A stretch of 5,915 nt of DNA from JADJPL01 sp040382095 (GTDB lineage Bacteria; Bacteroidota; Bacteroidia; Chitinophagales; Saprospiraceae), in contig JBEIGB010000160.1 in NCBI GenBank assembly GCA_040382095.1, forward strand, positions 1 to 5,915, read 5' to 3'. Positions 1 through 5,890 of this stretch are shown here, piece by piece. Numbering within the stretch: position 1 is the stretch's first letter; each line of letters starts with the position of its first letter. The notes beneath the pieces are model-generated. The model ran no database searches. It was given only the letters and a program-made list of their open reading frames with translations, and was not told where the DNA came from. The position numbers and the translations under genes are program-made.

Positions 1-20
1 AGCCCAGTCTAACCGCAGCT

Positions 21-60
21 AAAAACAAAAAGCCTGTAAGTTTTTGACTTACAGGCTTTT
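21..60 (-). terminator. Intrinsic terminator of the tRNA-Asp gene
   Basis: A perfect 13-bp inverted repeat (28-40 with 48-60) encloses a 7-base loop. Read on the minus strand, the hairpin is followed by a T-rich run (complement of 21-31, interrupted by one G), which is the classic rho-independent layout. It starts about 10 bases after the tRNA 3' end. The arm at 48-60 also ends in TTTT on the plus strand, so it could partly work in both directions. Confidence 0.9.
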
Positions 61-70
61 CTAAGTTTTG

Positions 71-144
71 CGGTCCGGACGGGACTCGAACCCGCGACCC
101 CCTGCGTGACAGGCAGGTATTCTAACCAACTGAACTACCGAACC
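71..144 (-). tRNA. tRNA-Asp (anticodon GTC)
   Basis: The minus strand folds into a full cloverleaf of 74 nt. The acceptor arms are GGTTCGG and CCGGACC (7 pairs, one G-T wobble) with a G discriminator base. The D-arm contains AGTTCAGTTGGTTAGA. The anticodon stem CCTGC/GCAGG holds the loop CTGTCAC, giving anticodon GTC for Asp. The T-arm has the standard GGTTCGAGTCC core. The 3' CCA is not encoded, so it must be added by a CCA-adding enzyme. It stands alone between its own promoter and terminator, and is divergent from accA. Confidence 0.97.
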
Positions 145-179
145 AGCTTTGCTTTTAGGTGTTTCTCCTTTAGCGTGTG

Positions 180-211
180 CAAATATAAGGTCAATAAGGA
201 TTTTTTGCAAG
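180..211 (-). promoter_or_regulatory. Bacteroidota-type promoter for tRNA-Asp
   Basis: On the minus strand, CTTG (208-211) is followed by exactly 20 bases and then TATATTTG (180-187). This matches the Bacteroidota primary sigma-factor consensus TTTG, 19-21 bases, TAnnTTTG: the -7 element fits fully and the -33 element in three of four bases. Transcription would start around 173, giving a leader of about 30 nt before the tRNA. Runs of T and A (about 212-238) lie directly upstream of the -33 element and resemble an UP-type or bent-DNA element, as is usual for strong stable-RNA promoters. The match is seen in the sequence; activity is inferred. Confidence 0.75.
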
Positions 212-315
212 TCTTTTTTGAAAAAAATGAAAAAAAGTGCATCAGGAAGTGTAAGCAGCACTTTATTCGTAAATTTACGCCCCCGGTTGAAATACATCCT
301 AAAAATTAAGTGCTT

Positions 316-1287
316 ATGGTGTTCCTGGATTTTGAAAAACCGCTGGAGACCCTCTACGAACAACTGGAAAAGCTCAGGGAAATCGGTACTGACGGGGAAA
401 TTGATGTTACCGAAATGATTCAGACCCTCGAGCAGAAAATTTACGTGAAGAGTAAGGAAATCTACTCAGACCTGACGGGTTGGCAAAAGGTCCAGGTGTC
501 GCGGCATCCGGAAAGGCCTTATACGCTGTTTTATATCAGCCAGATGTGCAGTAAGTTCATAGAACTGCATGGCGACCGTTCCGTCCGCGACGACAAGGCG
601 ATTGTCGGTGGCCTGGCTTCCCTCGATGAGCAGACAGTTATGGTGATCGGGCATCAAAAGGGGATCAATACGAAAATGCGTCAATACCGCAATTTCGGTA
701 TGGCCAACCCCGAAGGTTACCGCAAAGCGCTGCGATTGATGAAACTTGCCGAGCGCTTCGGTGTCCCGGTAATCACCATGATTGATACACCGGGAGCCTA
801 TCCCGGGCTCGAAGCCGAGGAACGCGGCCAGGCAGAAGCAATCGCACGCAACCTCTTCGAAATGGCACAACTGCGCGTGCCCATTATCTGTTTCATCATC
901 GGTGAAGGCGCATCTGGTGGCGCCCTGGGCATTGGACTGGGCGACCGCGTCTTTATGCTCGAAAATACCTGGTATTCGGTTATTTCTCCAGAATCCTGCT
1001 CTTCGATCCTCTGGCGAAGCTGGGATTTCAAAGAACAGGCCGCCGAAGCCCTCAAGCTGACTGCCGATGATATGTTTGCCAACGGCCTTATTGACGGGAT
1101 TGTCAAGGAACCTATTGGTGGGGCGCATGCGGCACCGGCAGAAATGGCCCAAACGATGAAAAACCAGATTAAAGCGTCTTTGACTGAACTGATGCCTATG
1201 GATCCGGACGATCGCATAGCGGCCCGCATTGAAAAATATGCCCGTATGGGGGAATACGAGATTTCGAAAAAAAAGGGTGAGGCCTGA
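316..1287 (+). CDS. accA: Acetyl-CoA carboxylase carboxyltransferase subunit alpha
   Basis: With the AccD beta subunit, AccA forms the carboxyltransferase that moves CO2 from biotin-BCCP to acetyl-CoA, making malonyl-CoA for fatty-acid synthesis in the cytoplasm. The 323-residue product is normal length for the family. Family blocks appear in order: an N-terminal helical segment with LDFEKPLETL; W-x-K-V-Q-V-S-R-H-P-x-R-P-Y around residues 56-69; ELHGDRS (83-89); GHQKG (112-116); RNFGMANPEGYRKALR (125-140); DTPGAYPG (157-164); and GEGASGG (196-202), the glycine-rich oxyanion-hole region, followed by the ISPE-SCSSILW block. I chose ATG at 316 because MVFLDFE lines up with the usual M-x-Y-L-D-F-E start. 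An in-frame GTG at 310 would add only two residues. No Shine-Dalgarno sequence is visible; the leader is A-rich. It is the first gene of a plus-strand cluster, and no clear promoter was found in 145-315. Confidence 0.97.
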   Translation: MVFLDFEKPLETLYEQLEKLREIGTDGEIDVTEMIQTLEQKIYVKSKEIYSDLTGWQKVQVSRHPERPYTLFYISQMCSKFIELHGDRSVRDDKAIVGGLASLDEQTVMVIGHQKGINTKMRQYRNFGMANPEGYRKALRLMKLAERFGVPVITMIDTPGAYPGLEAEERGQAEAIARNLFEMAQLRVPIICFIIGEGASGGALGIGLGDRVFMLENTWYSVISPESCSSILWRSWDFKEQAAEALKLTADDMFANGLIDGIVKEPIGGAHAAPAEMAQTMKNQIKASLTELMPMDPDDRIAARIEKYARMGEYEISKKKGEA

Positions 1288-1298
1288 AAAATAATGCT

Positions 1299-1844
1299 AT
1301 GGGATTACTACAAAATATCAAACTATATTTCAACCACCAATCTCTTGTAGAGCTGCTCGGAAAGCAAAAGCCCGGGGCTAAAATGCCCATGAACCTGGAT
1401 AAGGCCAGGAGCATAGGCGTCCTGTTCAACGCTACAGATCCGGCAGTACAGGAGCAGGTACTCGAATATGCCGACCAACTGCGCAGGAAAGGAAAAAAAG
1501 TGGCCTTGCTGGGAGCTATTGACAGCCATCAGGAAGATGGCAGCCTTCCCTTTCCATCTTTCAGCCTGAAAATGCTGGACTGGGCGCTGCGCCCTCAAGG
1601 CCGCGCAGTAGATCAGTTTCTTCAGGAGCCTTTCGATTTGCTTATCCACCTGAATGCCCGGGCCAAAAATTCCCTCGATTTTATTGCCGCTCAGGCAACC
1701 GCCCACCTCAAAGTCGGTCCCTTCCTGGAAGATCTCAACATCTATGACCTGATGATTGATCACGAAAATGCCTCTGTCCCGGAATTCATCCGCGACATGG
1801 AGTCACTACTGAAAAAGACCAATACCCATTATGCGCATGCATAG
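1299..1844 (+). CDS. DUF6913 family protein of unknown function
   Basis: A 181-residue protein that I place in DUF6913 from its overall pattern, an uncharacterised family seen in Bacteroidota. Visible features are an N-terminal helical region (about 1-25), then an alternating alpha/beta layout: strand SIGVLFNA (38-45), helix (48-63), strand KKVALLGAI (66-74), the FPSFS segment (85-89), and FDLLIHL (112-118), where the family has FDLLI. A conserved-looking L-K-V-G-P-F (137-142) follows, then a C-terminal helix. There is no signal peptide or membrane segment, so it is probably cytoplasmic. The start lies 11 bases after the accA stop. Its 3' end overlaps the dapA start by 14 bases in another frame, which suggests translational coupling. 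No catalytic motif is recognisable, so I assign no function. A role linked to DapA or AccA is only a guess from context. Confidence 0.85.
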   Translation: MGLLQNIKLYFNHQSLVELLGKQKPGAKMPMNLDKARSIGVLFNATDPAVQEQVLEYADQLRRKGKKVALLGAIDSHQEDGSLPFPSFSLKMLDWALRPQGRAVDQFLQEPFDLLIHLNARAKNSLDFIAAQATAHLKVGPFLEDLNIYDLMIDHENASVPEFIRDMESLLKKTNTHYAHA

Positions 1845-2721
1845 CCTGTCGGGTACCGGCGTCGCGCTGGTCACCCCATTCCGCCAAAGAGCAGTGGATT
1901 ATGCTGCTTTGGAACGCATTATCGAGTACGTGATCCATGGAGGGGTGGATTATATCGTCTCCCTTGGCACCACCGGTGAGGCGATTACCCTCAACAGCAA
2001 AGAATGTCGCGAAGTATTCGATTTCACCCTGCGCTCGGTGAATGGGCGCAAGCCCGTGGTGGCAGGGATGTTTGGCGGTAATTTCACGGATATGCTGGCG
2101 GAAAAAATCCGGCATTACCATCTGGATGGTTTCGCCGCAATCATGTCTAGCAGCCCGGCCTACAGCAAGCCGCCACAGGAGGGCATTTACCGCCATTATT
2201 TGCAGCTTGCAGACGCATCCCCGGTGCCGATTATCATTTATAATGTACCCGGGCGTACGGGTAGCAATGTCAAACCGGAAACTATCCTTCGGCTGGCCGG
2301 GGCAAGCGAAAAATTCATAGGGGTGAAAGAAGCCTCCGGGGACCTCGTCCAGGCCATGCAGATCCTCAAAAACCGTCCCGATCATTTCCTTGTACTCTCA
2401 GGCGATGATGTACTCACCGTCCCCATGATTGCGTGTGGTGCCGATGGTGCGATTTCCGTTATTGCAAACGCATATCCCCACCATTTTTCCGCAATGGTAC
2501 GTCATGCCCGCCAGGGGAATTTTGCCGAAGCGGCCCGCCTTAACAATCTCATGCTGGATATCCATCCCTGGCTCTATACCGAAGGAAACCCTGTCGGTAT
2601 CAAGGCCGCCCTGGAGATACAGGGGCTTTGTACGCGGGAGGTGCGTATCCCCCTGATGCCGTTGACAGCATCTTCCTACGAAAAGTTGATCTCTGAAATG
2701 GGTAAATTACCCATCGGATAG
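1831..2721 (+). CDS. dapA: 4-hydroxy-tetrahydrodipicolinate synthase (DHDPS)
   Basis: DapA condenses pyruvate with L-aspartate 4-semialdehyde, the first committed step to diaminopimelate and lysine, in the cytoplasm. At 296 residues it is a normal-length single TIM barrel of the DHDPS/NAL family. Expected residues are present: GTTGE (46-50) with the catalytic Thr47-Thr48, the interface Tyr111, YNVPGRTG (137-144) with Tyr137 and Arg142, and the Schiff-base Lys166 in GVKEASGD. SGDD and GADGAISVIAN follow in the C-terminal half. Residue 110 is Ala where the E. coli enzyme has the first Tyr of a YY pair; the catalytic second Tyr is kept. The start could be ATG 1831 or ATG 1837. The latter gives a family-like short lead before GTGVALVTPF. 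Either start overlaps the DUF6913 gene, and neither has a Shine-Dalgarno sequence, so coupled translation is plausible. It is the last gene of the cluster. Confidence 0.96.
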   Translation: MRMHSLSGTGVALVTPFRQRAVDYAALERIIEYVIHGGVDYIVSLGTTGEAITLNSKECREVFDFTLRSVNGRKPVVAGMFGGNFTDMLAEKIRHYHLDGFAAIMSSSPAYSKPPQEGIYRHYLQLADASPVPIIIYNVPGRTGSNVKPETILRLAGASEKFIGVKEASGDLVQAMQILKNRPDHFLVLSGDDVLTVPMIACGADGAISVIANAYPHHFSAMVRHARQGNFAEAARLNNLMLDIHPWLYTEGNPVGIKAALEIQGLCTREVRIPLMPLTASSYEKLISEMGKLPIG

Positions 2722-2729
2722 GCCTATCC
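2716..2729. repeat. 14-bp perfect palindrome over the dapA stop codon
   Basis: GGATAGGCCTATCC reads the same on both strands and contains the dapA stop codon. It could form at most a 5-bp stem with a GGCC loop, and no T-run follows, so it is not a standard terminator. It sits at the start of the 50-base gap between the two convergent transcription units, for which no clear intrinsic terminator was found. Function unknown; it may be chance. Confidence 0.35.
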
Positions 2730-2771
2730 TGGAGTTATAAACCTTGTTTTCTCACGGGGTTCCTTAGGAAT

Positions 2772-4001
2772 TTATCTCTGCGTTTCTCCCTTGAGCCGTT
2801 GCCAGAATTGTTGCAATGCCGCTTTCGCATCTTCGATTTCAGGCTCGGATTGCCGGGCTTTTAATTCCCCGTTTTGAGGGATGAGCGAATATGTAAAGAC
2901 AGAGGCAGGGGGTTTGTCATATCCGGAAAAGCTGCCGTAGCGCCAGTCACTCCAGATCAAATGGCCTTCTTTGCCTTCCCCGACACTGAAATATCCTTTT
3001 GAAAACCACCGGAGCACAGCGATGTCCCGGTCGTCGGAATGGCCTCGCAGGAGCCCATGTTGTTTGGGGATTGCCCTGAAGTCCCGGACTTCCCGTTGCT
3101 GGTCGTACAGAGAATACGAACCAATGTATAAGGCGCTATCAGTTTCTGCTACTCCATGCCAGAGGATATTATTGAAAATAGTAGGGCTGACCATCAGCCG
3201 CTCGTAGCTGATCCCCTGCTTTTGCAGCGATGCAGCATAAATTTTTTCTACCTTATAGAGATTAAAAAAGGTAAATAACATATAGGCCAGGCTTAGTCCA
3301 ATCCCCAGATAATTGATTCTGTGGCGCCATGCGGCATCCCGTGTAAACCGGGCAGCGGCAATTACACATATTAGAAAGGGAAGGGTATAGGCGGGGTCAA
3401 CGACGGAGATATTGTTCCAGGCGACACGATAATCGCTGAAGGGTTGAAACAATTGGGTGCCAAAGGTGGTACATCCATCCAGCAAAGGGTGGGTGATGAT
3501 GGCCCAAAACAACAACCAGGACCATTCCTTCCAGGAAATTTCCGGATAGGAGTTTTGCCGCCGCCGAAGTTTTTCGCGTACAAAAATGAATGCGGGAAAA
3601 AAGAGCATCCCAAATCCAACATAGAAGGCAATGGACACGGATTCTACCCAGGGAATAGGGAGTACTTTCGCCCCTACCATCAGCAGGACGAACATAAATA
3701 CGCCGATACGGGCAAATTCTTTCCATATCCCCGGTGCCCAGAGGCGATTTTCGGGGGCGTAAAGACGGTGTATCAGCCAGCCAAGGGCGGGAGGTACAAG
3801 GACGGCGAAGGTCAGGGAATGCGTTATTCCCCGGTGAAAGGCCAGTGAACTGATTTCATCCGATCCAAGGCCGGCAAGCACATCAATATCTGGCAGGGTA
3901 CCGCCGATAGCACCCCAGAGCATCGCCCTGTTACCGGCCTTCCTTCCCAATACCATTTCGCCAACCGCTGCGCCCAAAGTGATTTGTGTCAGGGAATCCA
4001 T
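2772..4001 (-). CDS. Membrane-bound metal-dependent hydrolase, YdjM/DUF457 family
   Basis: A 409-residue integral membrane protein of the YdjM-like family (PF04307), annotated as inner-membrane metal-dependent hydrolases; the substrate is unknown. Putative metal-ligand motifs lie in order: MDSLTQITLGAAVGE at the N-terminus, LPDIDVL (36-42), HRGITHS (56-62), THPLLDGCTTFGTQLF (170-185) with His171 and Asp175, and VVDP (200-203). Hydrophobic segments at about 64-78, 100-117, 123-141, 162-171, 205-218 and 230-247 suggest several membrane passes. The C-terminal 150 residues are hydrophilic with many aromatics (WRYGSF) and look like a soluble domain absent from the short E. coli YdjM. ATG 4001 fits the conserved family start. 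The upstream 66 bases after the outer-membrane protein gene show no promoter or terminator, so co-transcription with that gene is possible. The reaction catalysed cannot be predicted. Confidence 0.88.
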   Translation of the reverse strand: MDSLTQITLGAAVGEMVLGRKAGNRAMLWGAIGGTLPDIDVLAGLGSDEISSLAFHRGITHSLTFAVLVPPALGWLIHRLYAPENRLWAPGIWKEFARIGVFMFVLLMVGAKVLPIPWVESVSIAFYVGFGMLFFPAFIFVREKLRRRQNSYPEISWKEWSWLLFWAIITHPLLDGCTTFGTQLFQPFSDYRVAWNNISVVDPAYTLPFLICVIAAARFTRDAAWRHRINYLGIGLSLAYMLFTFFNLYKVEKIYAASLQKQGISYERLMVSPTIFNNILWHGVAETDSALYIGSYSLYDQQREVRDFRAIPKQHGLLRGHSDDRDIAVLRWFSKGYFSVGEGKEGHLIWSDWRYGSFSGYDKPPASVFTYSLIPQNGELKARQSEPEIEDAKAALQQFWQRLKGETQR

Positions 4002-4067
4002 TTTCTATTTTGTTTGGGGCAGAAATCAGGCCCTACGGAATATCCTCTACCTTCCCTGGCGGATAGC

Positions 4068-5585
4068 TTAAAACTTGACCCCCAGGGTACATAATAATGC
4101 ACCATGTGACGATTTGTTCAAAACTTCCTGGACCGGGGCGCTATCGGTGAGGTAGGGATAATAGCGTTCTTCCATCCTGCTGCTTCGGAAGGCAAAATCC
4201 ATGAAAAACCCTTTCAGGCGGATACCGGCACCTGCACTCAGGATATAACGGGTGTTGTTTCCACCTTGGTAAGGGGAGGGCAGGCGGTTAATCCCTGCAC
4301 GGAACCGGAAGATATCATAAGCATATTCCCCCCCGATGCGGAGATTGAGCACGTCGGCAAGTTGGTTCTGGATGCTATTGTTGACACTTTGTTCGGCGCT
4401 GGAGAAACCGTTGTAGCGGAATCGTGACTTCCCATAATCCACAAATTCCATGTCTGCGCTGAGGAAGCCGTTTTTGCCAAAGAGTATGCCGATACCCCCG
4501 GTAGCGCGCCAGGGAGTATTGAGAAGGTATTCGAACCTGCCGGGCGAACTGGCGGTTTTTCCCAGGAACCGGCCTTTTTCGCTGGCATCCTCATAATAGT
4601 TGTAGGTCAGGGAGGACTCATAGTCATCGCTGAGGGAGAGTACAGACGGGGTGTGTACGGATGCCGCAATACGCAGAAACTGTGAAGGGCGGACGATTAA
4701 GCCCAATTTGGCGTTTACCCCGCCGCCGAAAGTAGTCAATTGTTCGCGGAGCTCGAGGTCTTTGAAATAAGGGACGGCTCCCCCATTGGCGATTTTGGGG
4801 TCGTCCTGCTCGATATAGGTTTTATCCTGGGAATAATACACAACGGGTAGCCCGATGCTCGCACCGATAATGACCACATCGTCATAATTGGCGGCAAGGG
4901 CAAAACTGATTTCCGACATAGACCCCCGTAGGCTTCCTGTCTGGGATTTGAATAGCAAAGGGGCTTGTCGGGGTATTTCATAATCAATATCATAGCGGCC
5001 ATCCTCGTCAAAATCATAGAGTGCACTGGCCTGACTGGCGAGGTCGGTCTCATAGTCGTCGAGTCCCAGCCCGCTATTGGCCAGCTCTTGATAACGCTGG
5101 GTAACCGAGCCGCGGGTAATACCTTCAAAAGCAAATTCCCCATTGAAATTAGCGAGGTGGTTGAAGGTAACAGCAAAGTTGGAGCCCCGCCATTTTCCTG
5201 CATTTTGGGGCTGGGAGACGAATACCATACCCATGTTTTGTATATTGAGAGCGCCCCGAAGGCTTTCCAGGTCCGGGCTATTGGTCGCATCGAGCATCCT
5301 GGCATTTACGGTGGTATTCAGTAGGCCCGGTGTAAAGGTGAACTCTGATTTTTGGTACCATCCGATCCCGGCGGGGTTGGTGCTGCTCAGGGAAAGATCT
5401 GCCCCTATTGCGCTCATCGTCCCCCCGGCACCGACAAACCTGGCTGTGCCGCCATACGACCACTGCGCATAGCGCAGGGCATCGGCAACGTTCTGTGCCG
5501 TTGTATGGACAGGAAGGATCAGCAATGCGCCCGCTGTGGCGGCGATAGCGAGGAATGGGATTGCTGTGGTGATGCGGTTGCGCAT
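4068..5585 (-). CDS. FadL/OmpP1-like outer-membrane barrel protein
   Basis: The 505-residue precursor resembles the Bacteroidota OmpP1/FadL/TodX-type proteins, which databases sometimes call hemin receptors. The family is linked to passive uptake of hydrophobic compounds across the outer membrane; the substrate here is unknown. The N-terminus has a signal peptide: basic MRNR, a hydrophobic core to about residue 25, and likely cleavage near TTA-Q (30/31). Next comes the family block ALRYAQ...GTARFVGAGGTMSAIGADLS...NPAGIG (36-75), followed by SEFTFTPG. Amphipathic strands fill the rest, and the protein ends L-G-V-K-F with the C-terminal Phe recognised by the BAM complex. I chose ATG 5585; an in-frame ATG at 5627 would add 14 residues before the signal peptide and weaken it. 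An acidic DFDEDGRYDID loop (191-201) resembles a calcium-binding turn. It is upstream of, and codirectional with, the hydrolase gene. Confidence 0.88.
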   Translation of the reverse strand: MRNRITTAIPFLAIAATAGALLILPVHTTAQNVADALRYAQWSYGGTARFVGAGGTMSAIGADLSLSSTNPAGIGWYQKSEFTFTPGLLNTTVNARMLDATNSPDLESLRGALNIQNMGMVFVSQPQNAGKWRGSNFAVTFNHLANFNGEFAFEGITRGSVTQRYQELANSGLGLDDYETDLASQASALYDFDEDGRYDIDYEIPRQAPLLFKSQTGSLRGSMSEISFALAANYDDVVIIGASIGLPVVYYSQDKTYIEQDDPKIANGGAVPYFKDLELREQLTTFGGGVNAKLGLIVRPSQFLRIAASVHTPSVLSLSDDYESSLTYNYYEDASEKGRFLGKTASSPGRFEYLLNTPWRATGGIGILFGKNGFLSADMEFVDYGKSRFRYNGFSSAEQSVNNSIQNQLADVLNLRIGGEYAYDIFRFRAGINRLPSPYQGGNNTRYILSAGAGIRLKGFFMDFAFRSSRMEERYYPYLTDSAPVQEVLNKSSHGALLCTLGVKF

Positions 5586-5652
5586 AGTTGAAAATTGGAC
5601 GTAGAGCGTAGAAAGTTGGATTGGCATAAATAATACATTTGGCAGGGAATGG

Positions 5653-5666
5653 CCGCTTCGAAGCGG
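5653..5666. repeat. Perfect 14-bp palindrome upstream of the barrel gene
   Basis: CCGCTTCGAAGCGG is a perfect palindrome, followed directly by the smaller dyad GGGTGTACCC (5666-5675). It lies about 70 bases upstream of the FadL-like start codon. If the -7 box at 5625-5632 is real, the palindrome covers the -33 region, a common place for a dimeric regulator to bind. As RNA it could form a short hairpin with a TTCG-containing loop. Regulatory use is inference. Confidence 0.45.
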
Positions 5667-5734
5667 GGTGTACCCGACCGCATTTATCTTATGAGTCTTT
5701 TTGCGAATGAAATGACAGCTTACCCTCGGTGTTC

Positions 5735-5801
5735 GCCGCCGAAGGACTTGGGGTTGTGTAAAAAGCCTCCGGCGCGTCCTTTGGCGGCTTACGCCGCCAA
5801 A
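5735..5801. repeat. Three-part competing inverted repeats
   Basis: The segment 5776-5788 can pair in two exclusive ways. It pairs with 5735-5747 over 13 positions (12 Watson-Crick plus one G-U on the plus strand; a C-A mismatch on the minus strand). Its part 5780-5788 also pairs perfectly with 5793-5801 over 9 bp with a TTAC loop. The motif GCCGCC(A/G)AA therefore occurs three times, twice in one orientation and once inverted. On the plus strand the 9-bp hairpin is followed by TAATATTTTT. The block is richer in GC than its flanks and may be a dispersed repeat (REP-like) or a structured 3' RNA region. Confidence 0.6.
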
Positions 5802-5869
5802 TAATATTTTTCAGAGCCGTGGTTGTTTAGATTTTTGGTGGGGAAAACAGTGAATAAAACGCGCCGAGG
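5760..5869 (-). terminator. Possible large-loop terminator after the right-hand gene
   Basis: On the minus strand, CCTCGGCGCG (5869-5860) can pair with CGCGCCGGAGG (5776-5766), 10 bp with one bulged G. It is followed by C and TTTTT (5764-5760). The 83-base interval holds the 9-bp hairpin at 5780-5801. It starts about 20 bases after the stop codon of the incoming gene, a suitable place. The large loop makes it unusual for an intrinsic terminator, so this is tentative. Confidence 0.3.
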
Positions 5870-5890
5870 ATGCAAAGAGACAAAAAAGGA

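Larger units (their letters stand above)
5586..5890. other. Non-coding gap between two minus-strand barrel genes
   Basis: No convincing gene lies in these 305 bases. They hold the presumed promoter of the FadL-like gene, a 14-bp palindrome (5653-5666), and a GC-rich block of inverted repeats (5735-5801) with a possible terminator for the gene entering from the right. Candidate minus-strand -7 boxes are TATTTATG (5625-5632), one mismatch to TAnnTTTG, and TATTAT (5630-5635). Neither has a matching -33 element at the correct distance, so I do not call a promoter. A perfect plus-strand TAnnTTTG (TACATTTG, 5634-5641) also lacks a properly spaced partner: GTTG lies only 15 bases upstream. Confidence 0.6.

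Noticed and set aside
270..277. TAAATTTA as a -7 element for accA
   Set aside because: One mismatch in the box and no TTG element 19-21 bases upstream.
61..363. Minus-strand open frame of 100 codons across the tRNA-Asp
   Set aside because: It runs through a well-formed tRNA gene and its promoter; the translated segment is simply tRNA sequence.
466..1152. Long antisense open frame (228 codons) within accA
   Set aside because: It lies entirely opposite a strongly recognised gene, has no family features, and arises from accA codon bias.
2722..2771. Possible terminator in the convergent gap (TTCC/GGAA with 3-base loop at 2760-2770, followed by TTTAT)
   Set aside because: A 4-bp stem is too weak to call a terminator.
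3444..3848. Plus-strand open frame of 134 codons opposite the hydrolase gene
   Set aside because: It is antisense to conserved hydrolase motifs and shows no recognisable protein features.
5691..5804. Small plus-strand open frame (37 codons) rich in Pro and Ala that ends at the base of the 5780-5801 hairpin; considered as a leader peptide of an attenuator
   Set aside because: No plus-strand gene follows, the Pro/Ala content comes from the GC-rich repeats, and no start signal supports it. Worth reconsidering only if a plus-strand transcript is found.
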